A program made the translations under genes and the position numbers. The notes below the pieces were generated by a model that was not told where the DNA came from, did not search any database, and saw only the letters and a list, made by a program, of their open reading frames with translations. From UMGS755 sp045590535 (GTDB lineage: Bacteria; Bacillota; Clostridia; UBA1381; UBA9506): 29,972 bases of DNA. This document shows positions 14,280 to 20,732 of this stretch, piece by piece. Positions within the stretch are counted from its first letter, which is position 1. Each line of letters opens with the position of its first letter. The DNA lies in NCBI GenBank assembly GCA_045590535.1, contig JAZNRE010000002.1:1-29972 (forward strand). Reading direction: 5' to 3'.

Positions 14280-16001
14280 TTATCTCATGCCACTGGGCAT
14301 GTTTCCGCTGGGTCTTCCACCACTCATGCCGTCACTGGGCATACTGCTGGACATACCGCCACCGGGCATACCTCCGCCCATGCCGCCCATACCACCCATC
14401 ATCGGAGTGAAACTGTTTCCGTTTTGAGAGGACGCAATTTGCGGGATATAAACGATTTCTCCCTCTTGTAACCCCGAGACTATTTCAATGTATTGGTTAT
14501 TGTTTATTCCGGTTTCTACTATAACAGATTTATAGCCATCGGGAGCGTTGTCATCTTCGCTAACTTTTTCCCCTTTGACATAAACAATATTTCCTCGGTT
14601 GACGGCTGCAACAGGAATCGCAATAACATCTTTTGCCATTGAAGTGATAATCTCAACATCTATGTTCATTCCGGGAAGCAACTCTTCGTCAAAGTCTGTA
14701 ATTAAAATTGTAACAGGATATGTAGTAACGCCGCCAGAGGTTGTTCCGTTAACGGATATATTTGAAACCTTGCCGTTATAGGTTTTGCCCTTAACTGCAT
14801 CGGAGGTAATGATAACATCTTGGTCTAATTCTATATTTTTGATATCAAGTTCATCCACTGCAAGTTCACATTCAAGGCTGGACATGTCATAAATAACAGC
14901 CATTTCAGTTGACATATTGGAATTATCCAGTTTATCGCCTGCTTTAACATTCTTAGTCACAACAGTTCCGGAAATGGGAGCCGTTATGGTGTAGTCTTCA
15001 AGCTTTTTTTGGGCGTTTTCACGAGAAAGCTGTGAAGAACGGAGCGAGAGCTCTGAAGATTTGAGACTATCGACAACCGAAGAACTGTCGATGTGCACTA
15101 AAACGGTTCCTTTTGAAACCCTCGATCCTTGCGAAACATACACCGCATCAATCTGACCTGAAGCTTCTGCTACGATGGTCTTTTCAGCAATATATTCAAA
15201 AGTTCCCATAGGGTTTGAAGAAAAGCCATTAACGATGGCGGTTGCGGTTTCCTCATTGGTCAAAACACCGGGGTTTACTACTTTTATCTTAACTGTTCGA
15301 ACTAGAGTGTTCCCTGTTGATGCATATCCTTTTGAATTAACATCCGTTATAGTTCCCCAAAGGAGTTCGCCGTTAGAGGTGATTTTCACTTGTGCATCTT
15401 GACCCACATAGAAATCACGGGCATCAGCATCGTTAAATGTGACGGTTAATATAAAACTTGAATCGTCGTGAATGTCGGCAATTTTTGTTCCGGAATTAAC
15501 AGACAAGCCTTCTTTTACATAGAGATTTTTAACGACCCCTGCAATATCCGAAGTAACCGTTAAATTACTGTAATTGTCTGCAGCTTTCTGATAATCCATT
15601 TGAGATCGTTGATATGAGATGTCAGCATTTTCAATTGAGTTTTTTGCGTCAGAGGAATCAATTTCATATAAAATGTCACCTTCGTTAACCACATCGCCCT
15701 GTTCAAAGTTTGCACTTAAAACATTTCCTGAAACAAGTGCTGTAATAGAATATTGGTCTTTTGGCATAACTACCGCTGAGCCGGTAATAGAGGAGGTTAT
15801 ATCCTGCCTTTTGACAGTTTCTTCTGTCCATGAAACAATAAAGCCTTTTTTGTTTCCGGTCGATATTATCAATGATGTAAATAATGCAATCACAACAACT
15901 GCAGATGTAATGATAAGAATTTTTTTCTTTTTTGAGTAGCTATTAAACTTTTTGGGAAGTTCTTTGGCTATAGAGGAGAAATTTTTTATGTAATTTATCA
16001 T
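14280..16001 (-). CDS. MacA/HlyD-like membrane-fusion (adaptor) protein with two hairpin units and a Gly/Met-rich tail
   Basis: A cytoplasmic basic N-terminus is followed by one transmembrane helix (residues 28-46). Two similar biotinyl-lipoyl-like units follow. The first holds SITALVSGNVLSANFEQGDVVNEGDILYEID with VTSDIAGVVKNLYVKEGLSV (roughly 65-185). The second holds IVAEASGQIDAVYVSQGSRVSKGTVLVHID with ITAPISGTVVTKNVKAGDKL (roughly 270-365). Each has a short helical hairpin. A beta-barrel-like section and TYPVTILITDFDEELLPGMNIDVEI follow. The last 40 or so residues are rich in Gly and Met (GGMGGMGGGMPGGG). ATG follows AAAGGAAAAG. Length is 573 aa, longer than classical MacA. It is the first gene of the exporter operon and presumably links the permease to the cell wall side. 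Confidence 0.92.
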   Translation of the reverse strand: MINYIKNFSSIAKELPKKFNSYSKKKKILIITSAVVVIALFTSLIISTGNKKGFIVSWTEETVKRQDITSSITGSAVVMPKDQYSITALVSGNVLSANFEQGDVVNEGDILYEIDSSDAKNSIENADISYQRSQMDYQKAADNYSNLTVTSDIAGVVKNLYVKEGLSVNSGTKIADIHDDSSFILTVTFNDADARDFYVGQDAQVKITSNGELLWGTITDVNSKGYASTGNTLVRTVKIKVVNPGVLTNEETATAIVNGFSSNPMGTFEYIAEKTIVAEASGQIDAVYVSQGSRVSKGTVLVHIDSSSVVDSLKSSELSLRSSQLSRENAQKKLEDYTITAPISGTVVTKNVKAGDKLDNSNMSTEMAVIYDMSSLECELAVDELDIKNIELDQDVIITSDAVKGKTYNGKVSNISVNGTTSGGVTTYPVTILITDFDEELLPGMNIDVEIITSMAKDVIAIPVAAVNRGNIVYVKGEKVSEDDNAPDGYKSVIVETGINNNQYIEIVSGLQEGEIVYIPQIASSQNGNSFTPMMGGMGGMGGGMPGGGMSSSMPSDGMSGGRPSGNMPSGMR

Positions 16002-16025
16002 TTAACTTTTCCTTTCTCTGATTGA

Positions 16026-16034
16026 ATTATATCA
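16026..16034 (-). promoter_or_regulatory. Extended -10 promoter of the exporter operon
   Basis: On the minus strand TGATATAAT forms an extended -10 element, ending about 24 bp before the adaptor ATG. The -35 position (ATATTT) is poor, which fits an activator-dependent promoter. The inverted repeat at 16072-16110 lies upstream. Confidence 0.5.
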
Positions 16035-16071
16035 TACATGTCCTTTTTAAATATATACTATTAAATACATT

Positions 16072-16110
16072 TTACATTACAAAAGTTAAGACGAAATTAA
16101 CAAAATGTAA
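16072..16110. promoter_or_regulatory. Possible operator upstream of the exporter operon
   Basis: TTACATT and GTTAA at the left (16072-16089) are mirrored by TTAAC and AATGTAA at the right (16097-16110) around GACGAAA. The arms have unequal spacing. Location about 40-80 bp upstream of the -10 element would suit an activator. No regulator gene is adjacent. Speculative. Confidence 0.3.
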
Positions 16111-16154
16111 ATTATTTTAGATTTTGTGTTTTTTCATGATCTGCAGTGTGTCAC

Positions 16155-16182
16155 AAAAAAAGCAACCACATAAGTGATTGCT
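16155..16182 (-). terminator. Second terminator downstream of the tRNA
   Basis: Read on the minus strand, AGCAATCA (16182-16175) pairs with TGGTTGCT (16168-16161) with one mismatch, followed by a run of Ts. The 65 bp between this and the first tRNA terminator contain no gene that I can see, so it is probably a backup. Confidence 0.55.
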
Positions 16183-16247
16183 GATAAAAGAACAATATTA
16201 AACTCGTAAAAAGTTGGAATAGAGAAGTAGGTGATTGTTTTTTGCAT

Positions 16248-16277
16248 AAAAAAACGGAACAAGCTGAACTTGTTCCG
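16248..16277 (-). terminator. Terminator of the initiator tRNA gene
   Basis: On the minus strand CGGAACAAG (16277-16269) pairs perfectly with CTTGTTCCG (16263-16255), followed by seven Ts. Confidence 0.92.
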
Positions 16278-16280
16278 ACT

Positions 16281-16357
<77 letters not shown>

Positions 16358-16372
16358 ATATGGTACTTAATT

Positions 16373-16401
16373 ATTATACAATGATTTTTCGATCTTGTCA
16401 A
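16373..16401 (-). promoter_or_regulatory. Promoter of the initiator tRNA
   Basis: On the minus strand, perfect consensus TTGACA (16401-16396) and TATAAT (16378-16373) are 17 bp apart, about 16 bp before the mature 5' end. Confidence 0.93.
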
Positions 16402-16445
16402 GAGTTTTTTCCGTTTTTTTCAAAAACAATGGAAAAAGCTTGGAA

Positions 16446-16476
16446 TTGCCGCATCTGATTTTCTCAGATGCGGCAA
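16446..16476 (-). terminator. Hairpin downstream of ddh
   Basis: TTGCCGCATCTGA (16446-16458) and TCAGATGCGGCAA (16464-16476) form a perfect 13-bp stem. It lies 5 bp beyond the end of ddh. The T-run is better on the plus strand (after 16476) than on the minus strand, where an interrupted T-stretch follows; it may work in both directions. Confidence 0.7.
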
Positions 16477-16481
16477 GTTTT

Positions 16482-17468
16482 TTACAAAAGTTTTTTTCTT
16501 AATTCCTCACCGGAGCAGGGGCTTAAGTAAGCCGGCGGAATGTCTAAAATGGTTTTGCATCCGCTTTGGCCTTCTGCGTGCAGGCGGTTAACGGCACGGG
16601 CGCAAGCCACAAGCACAGAGGCGGTGAACTCGGGATTGGAATCCAGCTTTAAGCTATATTCTATAATATGTTGATTTTCTGAATTTGCGCCTGTTTTACC
16701 GGAACGAATCACAAAACCGCCATGGGGAATGCCGCTGTGATTTTGAATGAGCTCTTCTTGAGAGATGAAGGTCACAGTGGTGTCGTAATCAGCAAAATAG
16801 TTAGGCATATTTTTAATTTCAGCTTCAATGCGAGCTAAGTCAGCACCCTCTTCGGCCACAACAAAGCATTCGCGGGTGTGCTTTTGACGGGTGGAGAGAG
16901 TGGGGTTTTCACCATTTCTTACAGCCTGTAAGGCTTCAGGAACAGGAACGGTGTATTGCTTGGCGTCTAAAACGCCATCAATGCGACGAATGGCATCAGA
17001 ATGCCCCTGGCTGACGCCTTTGCCCCAAAAAGTATAATCACAGCCATCGGGGAGAATAGCCTCGCCATATAAACGATTTAATGAAAACATGCCCGGGTCC
17101 CAACCCGCAGAAATGACGGCGGTTTTGCCGGCAGCCTTGGCGGCGGCATCAACAGCAGCAAAATGGGTGGGGATTTTGGCGTGAGTATCAAAGCTATCCA
17201 CAACATTAAATAGCTCGGCCAAAGCAGGTGTTTGTGTGGGTAAATCGGTGGCGCTACCGCCACACAAAATCATAACATCAATTTTATCCACCATAGAAGC
17301 GGCCTGGTCAGCATGATAAACAGGCACATTCTCTGTCAGGATGTTAACCGTTTCGGGAGGACGGCGGGTGAAAACCGCTACCAGCTCCATATCGTTATTC
17401 TGGCGCAGAGCGCACTCAACGCCACGACCTAAATTACCATAACCATATATACCAACTTTTATGCACAT
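16482..17468 (-). CDS. ddh: meso-Diaminopimelate D-dehydrogenase
   Basis: Ddh catalyses NADP-dependent reductive amination of L-2-amino-6-oxopimelate to meso-diaminopimelate in one step, feeding peptidoglycan and lysine synthesis. The nucleotide-binding motif GIYGYGNLGRGVE opens the protein. Family signatures VVDSFDTHAKIP, SAGWDPGMFSLNR, FWGKGVSQGHSDAIRRIDGV, SGIPHGGFVIRSG and ASVLVACARAVNRL follow. Length is 328 aa, as expected. ATG follows AAAAGGATG. The gene has its own promoter and hairpin and no lysine-pathway neighbours in the window. It allows a shortcut around the succinylase or acetylase branch, if those genes are absent elsewhere. Confidence 0.95.
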   Translation of the reverse strand: MCIKVGIYGYGNLGRGVECALRQNNDMELVAVFTRRPPETVNILTENVPVYHADQAASMVDKIDVMILCGGSATDLPTQTPALAELFNVVDSFDTHAKIPTHFAAVDAAAKAAGKTAVISAGWDPGMFSLNRLYGEAILPDGCDYTFWGKGVSQGHSDAIRRIDGVLDAKQYTVPVPEALQAVRNGENPTLSTRQKHTRECFVVAEEGADLARIEAEIKNMPNYFADYDTTVTFISQEELIQNHSGIPHGGFVIRSGKTGANSENQHIIEYSLKLDSNPEFTASVLVACARAVNRLHAEGQSGCKTILDIPPAYLSPCSGEELRKKLL

Positions 17469-17503
17469 AAAAACACATCCTTTTCGAACAATTTACTCTA
17501 TTT

Positions 17504-17531
17504 ATTATATATATTTTTCAAAAAAAGTCAA
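17504..17531 (-). promoter_or_regulatory. Promoter of ddh
   Basis: On the minus strand TTGACT (17531-17526) and TATAAT (17509-17504) are separated by 16 bp. The -35 box directly follows the uvrB terminator hairpin. Confidence 0.78.
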
Positions 17532-17532
17532 T

Positions 17533-17553
17533 CCTTATCAAAAAAAGACAAGG
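17533..17553 (-). terminator. Terminator of uvrB
   Basis: CCTTGTC (17553-17547, minus strand) pairs with GATAAGG (17539-17533) including one G-T wobble. The T-run after it is displaced by ATTGAC, which is the ddh -35 box. Confidence 0.55.
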
Positions 17554-17558
17554 CTTTT

Positions 17559-19520
17559 TTATTTCCCGTCGCTCAAAGCACGAATGCGGTCACGAAGCCG
17601 TGCGGCATCTTCAAAACGAAGTTCGGAGGCGGCCAGCTTCATCTGCTCGGACAGAATTTCGATCTGCAGGTTAATATCCATGCCTTTGCTTAATTTTAGG
17701 TCTTTTACCGATTCATCCGGTGCAACATCGGTGGCATAAAGCACATCGCGTATGCCTTTTTGAATGGTTTTGGGCACAATGCCGTGTGCCTCGTTATAGG
17801 CTTTTTGTTTTTCACGGCGGCGCTTTGTCTCTGAAATGGCACGCTCCATAGAGCCTGTCATGGTATCGGCGTATAATATAACACGACCCCGTTCATTACG
17901 GGCGGCACGGCCAATGGTTTGCACAAGCGAGGTTTCTGAACGCAAAAAGCCTTCTTTATCGGCATCTAAAATGGCGATTAAGGACACCTCGGGAATGTCA
18001 AGACCCTCACGCAGCAGGTTAATGCCCACCAAAACATCAAAGAGACCGGCCCGCAGGTCACGGACGATTTCCATGCGCTCAAAGGTTTTAATTTCAGAAT
18101 GAAGATACTTAACCTTAATATCCATTTCGCGGAGATAATCGGTTAAATCTTCGGCCATTTTTTTGGTCAGAGTGGTGATTAAGGTTTTGTCGCCTTGCTT
18201 TACCTGTTTGTGAATTTCGTCAATTAAATCGTCAATCTGCCCCGCAGTGGGACGAACCTCAACCTCGGGATCTAACAGGCCGGTGGGACGAATCACCTGC
18301 TCGGCGATGCAGGTGGCCCGCTCTTTTTCATAGTCCGCCGGAGTGGCGCTGACATAAACCACCTGGTTTAAACGGCTGTTAAACTCATCAAAATTTAAGG
18401 GGCGGTTATCAAAAGCAGAGGGCAGACGAAAACCAAAGTTCACCAAAGATTCCTTGCGGGAGCGGTCGCCGTGATACATGGCCCGCACCTGGGGAATGGT
18501 TACATGAGACTCGTCAACCACCAAAAGAAAGTCGTCGGGGAAGTAATCAAGCAGTGTAAAAGGTGCAGAGCCAGGGGCCCTGCCGCTGATGTGACGGGAA
18601 TAGTTTTCAATGCCCTGGCAAAAACCGATTTCTCGCATCATTTCAATGTCATAGCCTGTCCTTTGTTCAATGCGCTGTGCTTCCAGCAGCATATCGTTTT
18701 CTTTGAAATAGCGGATGCGCTCAGCAAGCTCTTCTTCAATGGATGCAATGGCACGCTCACGCTTTTCCGGGGTTGTGACATAGTGGGAGGCGGGGTAAAT
18801 GGCAACATGTTTTCTTATGCCTAAAATTTCGCCGGTTAACACATCAATTTCGCTGATGCGGTCAATCTCATCCCCAAAAAATTCAACACGAATGGCATGC
18901 TCTGAAGTGCTGGCCGGAAAAATCTCCAGCACATCGCCCCGCACGCGAAACTTGCCACGCACAAAGTTGATGTCGTTGCGTTCAAACTGGATATCCACCA
19001 GTTTTTTTAAAATGTCTTCCATGGGGCGCACCATGCCGGGACGCAGTGAAATAACCAATTCATTATAGTCAATAGGGTCGCCCAAACCATAAATGCAAGA
19101 CACACTGGAAACAATAATTACATCCCGACGCTCAAACAAGGCGCTTGTGGCGCTGTGGCGCAGCTTATCAATCTCATCATTGACAGAAGAATCTTTTTCA
19201 ATATAGGTATCGGTTGCGGGGATGTAAGCCTCCGGTTGATAATAATCGTAATAAGAAACAAAAAATTCCACGGCATTATGGGGAAAAAATTCTTTAAATT
19301 CAGCGCAAAGCTGGGAGGCCAAAATTTTATTGTGGGCCAAAACCAGTGTGGGTCGGTTGACCTTTTCAATCACATTTGCCATGGTAAAGGTTTTGCCCGA
19401 ACCGGTAACGCCCAGCAAAATTTGTTCTTTATCACCGGCTAAAATGCCCTTTGAAAGCTGATCGATAGCCTGTATCTGATCGCCCATGGGTTTATAATCG
19501 GAAACCAGCTGAAAATCCAT
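17559..19520 (-). CDS. uvrB: Excinuclease ABC subunit B
   Basis: UvrB is the damage-verifying helicase-like subunit of nucleotide excision repair; it receives DNA from UvrA and recruits UvrC. Walker A GVTGSGKT is at residues 37-44. The beta-hairpin follows as YYDYYQPEAYIP, the DEAD-like box is VVDESHVTIPQ, and the helicase motifs include VYVSATPADYE, LREGLDIPEVSLIAILDADKEG and QTIGRAARN. The C-terminal UVR motif (LSEQMKLAASELRFEDAARLRDRIRAL) contacts UvrC. Length is 653 aa, slightly short of many homologues but complete. ATG follows AAGGGAGGC. uvrA is not next to it within the window. Confidence 0.97.
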   Translation of the reverse strand: MDFQLVSDYKPMGDQIQAIDQLSKGILAGDKEQILLGVTGSGKTFTMANVIEKVNRPTLVLAHNKILASQLCAEFKEFFPHNAVEFFVSYYDYYQPEAYIPATDTYIEKDSSVNDEIDKLRHSATSALFERRDVIIVSSVSCIYGLGDPIDYNELVISLRPGMVRPMEDILKKLVDIQFERNDINFVRGKFRVRGDVLEIFPASTSEHAIRVEFFGDEIDRISEIDVLTGEILGIRKHVAIYPASHYVTTPEKRERAIASIEEELAERIRYFKENDMLLEAQRIEQRTGYDIEMMREIGFCQGIENYSRHISGRAPGSAPFTLLDYFPDDFLLVVDESHVTIPQVRAMYHGDRSRKESLVNFGFRLPSAFDNRPLNFDEFNSRLNQVVYVSATPADYEKERATCIAEQVIRPTGLLDPEVEVRPTAGQIDDLIDEIHKQVKQGDKTLITTLTKKMAEDLTDYLREMDIKVKYLHSEIKTFERMEIVRDLRAGLFDVLVGINLLREGLDIPEVSLIAILDADKEGFLRSETSLVQTIGRAARNERGRVILYADTMTGSMERAISETKRRREKQKAYNEAHGIVPKTIQKGIRDVLYATDVAPDESVKDLKLSKGMDINLQIEILSEQMKLAASELRFEDAARLRDRIRALSDGK

Positions 19521-19569
19521 AATGCCTCCCTTCCGGCAAAATGCCGTTTTTTAAAAATATCATATGATT

Positions 19570-19598
19570 AGTATACCCCAATTTTCTTATTTTTGCAA
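19570..19598 (-). promoter_or_regulatory. Promoter of uvrB
   Basis: On the minus strand TTGCAA (19598-19593) and TATACT (19575-19570) are 17 bp apart. A small hairpin CGGCA/TGCCG (19534-19546) lies in the leader just before the Shine-Dalgarno site. I see no LexA-type box. Confidence 0.7.
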
Positions 19599-19637
19599 GT
19601 GCAGAGGAAAACTTTAGAAAAAGAAAACCAAAGAGTT

Positions 19638-19666
19638 TTCACCAATTTAAAGCGAGCGCATATAGT
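19638..19666 (+). promoter_or_regulatory. Possible promoter of the small sporulation-type genes
   Basis: CATATAGT at 19659-19666 resembles the -10 element of mother-cell sigma factors (sigma-E CATACANT). AC is found 16 bp upstream, as in sigma-K promoters, but no clear sigma-E -35 element is seen. TTCACC (19638-19643) with TATAGT (19661-19666) at 17 bp would also pass as a weak sigma-A promoter. Confidence 0.35.
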
Positions 19667-19696
19667 GTAGTATGAGGCAAGGGGAGGTGATGCTTT

Positions 19697-19843
19697 TTGA
19701 GACTTAAATATCGGTTGTGGGGCGCTGTGGCGACAGCCTTTTGCGTTGGTGTTTTTGCCGGTATGGTTCTGCCGCCCATATGGCTGGTGATTGCAGAAGG
19801 CATCATGATTGTTTTTATTACCTTTTGCTGGATGTGCAGTTAA
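19697..19843 (+). CDS. Small two-helix membrane protein (48 aa)
   Basis: A TTG start follows AGGGGAGGTGA with 6-bp spacing. The product begins RLKYRLWGAVATAFCVG and continues GMVLPPIWLVIAEGIMIVF, ending FCWMCS. It has two hydrophobic stretches (about residues 9-25 and 28-45) separated by a Pro-Pro turn and a positive N-terminus, so both ends are probably cytoplasmic. Cysteines sit at the C-terminus. I do not recognise a named family. It lies 42 bp before the SpoVM-like micro-gene and shares a transcript with it, suggesting a sporulation role by association only. A TTG start was preferred because the ATG overlapping the Shine-Dalgarno region gives only five codons. Confidence 0.7.
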   Translation: MRLKYRLWGAVATAFCVGVFAGMVLPPIWLVIAEGIMIVFITFCWMCS

Positions 19844-19885
19844 AAGGGGCAAAAAGCTCCTGATTTTAAAAGGATGGTGTCTTAC

Positions 19886-19957
19886 ATGAAAATCGTTATT
19901 TGGCAATTTCCCGGTTTTATCAATCGCATTTTAAAGTCCTTCCTTAAAATCAAATGA
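19886..19957 (+). CDS. SpoVM-like micro-protein (23 aa)
   Basis: ATG follows AAAAGGATG. The peptide starts MKIVIWQFPGFINRIL and ends KSFLKIK. It matches the SpoVM pattern: Met-Lys start, proline at position 9, phenylalanine at 11, hydrophobic face with Ile15 and Leu20, and several basic residues. In Bacillus, SpoVM is a 26-residue amphipathic helix that senses forespore membrane curvature and anchors the SpoIVA coat base; its Pro9 is important for localisation. The present peptide is slightly shorter and has Trp6. It directly precedes a terminator and follows another small membrane gene, with spore-coat genes next. Because the gene is so short, similarity is suggestive and not proof. Confidence 0.6.
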   Translation: MKIVIWQFPGFINRILKSFLKIK

Positions 19958-19960
19958 TGA

Positions 19961-19988
19961 AAGGGGTTGTCACAACAACCCCCTTTTT
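19961..19988 (+). terminator. Terminator after the SpoVM-like gene
   Basis: GGGGTTGT (19963-19970) pairs with ACAACCCC (19975-19982) around CACA, then CTTTTT follows. Confidence 0.88.
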
Positions 19989-20084
19989 ATTTTGATGGCG
20001 AACCGCAAAAAAAGATGTGCGAATAATTTTGCCAAAAGTTCTTAAAATAAGAGTAAAATTTTTCATAAAAGAGAGGAAAGGCCC

Positions 20085-20267
20085 ATGAATTTAAGTGAAA
20101 AAGAACTGATGGCTTTAGAGGACCAATTGGCGCGGGAACAGGTTTTAACCAAGAAATATCGCATGTTTGCCAATGAATGTAAGGATGCGCAGCTCAAGGC
20201 AACCTGCAATCAGATTGCGGACAAGCACCAACAGCACTTTAACACGCTGATGGGATATTTGCAGTAA
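20085..20267 (+). CDS. Small CotF-like spore coat protein (60 aa)
   Basis: The product begins NLSEKELMALEDQLAREQVL and continues with the core KKYRMFANECKDAQLKATCNQIADKHQQHFNTLMGYL. It is a short two-helix ferritin-like/CotF-type protein, as found in spore-forming Clostridia, often paired with a second coat-F protein. Two cysteines are present. ATG follows AGAGGAAAGG. It lies 18 bp before the next gene, which has the larger CotF-like domain, so they form an operon. Assignment is by pattern similarity, so 'coat protein' should be read as a family name. Confidence 0.75.
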   Translation: MNLSEKELMALEDQLAREQVLTKKYRMFANECKDAQLKATCNQIADKHQQHFNTLMGYLQ

Positions 20268-20285
20268 CAAAAGGAGAGATGAAAG

Positions 20286-20561
20286 GTGAGTCAAAACAAA
20301 AAAGCAACCATGACAGAACGGGAAATGATGGAGGATGGACTGCAATCGCAAAAGCTCATTGCCGCCGATTATAATGCATCGGCCGGCGAATGTGCAAGCA
20401 ACCAGCTAAAAACCACATTTTTAAACATATTGACAGAAGAGCATGACCTAGCCGGCAAGCTTTTTGAAGAAATGAGCGCCCGGGGTTGGTATCAGGTGAA
20501 AGCGGCAGAGCAGAGTGAGATTTCGAAGCTAAAGGATAAATTCTTGAGTCCTTCATTATAA
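20286..20561 (+). CDS. Spore coat protein F-like protein
   Basis: A GTG start follows AAAGGAGAGATG. The 91-aa product carries a CotF/ferritin-like domain: TEREMMEDGLQSQKLIAADYNASAGECASNQLKTTFLNILTEEHDLAGKLFEEMSARGWYQVKAAEQSEI. The typical features are the repeated ...Y....EC.....L...f..i..EEH pattern and the closing GWYQVKAA. Such proteins are made in sporulating clostridia and bacilli. It lies next to a smaller paralogue-like gene, and a strong terminator follows. The exact coat layer is unknown. Confidence 0.85.
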   Translation: MSQNKKATMTEREMMEDGLQSQKLIAADYNASAGECASNQLKTTFLNILTEEHDLAGKLFEEMSARGWYQVKAAEQSEISKLKDKFLSPSL

Positions 20562-20571
20562 TTTAAAACTC

Positions 20572-20617
20572 AAAACCGCCGGATGTGGCACATTTTGTGT
20601 TCTGTCCGGCGGTTTTT
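20572..20617 (+). terminator. Terminator of the CotF-like pair
   Basis: AAAACCGCCGGA (20572-20583) pairs with TCCGGCGGTTTT (20605-20616), with a long loop; Ts complete the stem and tail. Confidence 0.88.
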
Positions 20618-20641
20618 ATGTACAGGATTATGACAAAAAAT

Positions 20642-20670
20642 TTGACAAAGCGACTATGTTGTATTATAAT
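20642..20670 (+). promoter_or_regulatory. Promoter of typA
   Basis: Consensus TTGACA (20642-20647) and TATAAT (20665-20670) are 17 bp apart. The leader is about 55 nt. Confidence 0.92.
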
Positions 20671-20732
20671 AAAGTATTGTATTTGTTTTTTAGTAAAGAG
20701 ATGTATGCATAAATTTTTCCGGAGGCTTTGGA

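Noticed and set aside
18471..18824. 117-codon plus-strand frame opposite uvrB
   Set aside because: Antisense to a conserved helicase region; no ribosome binding site or domain.
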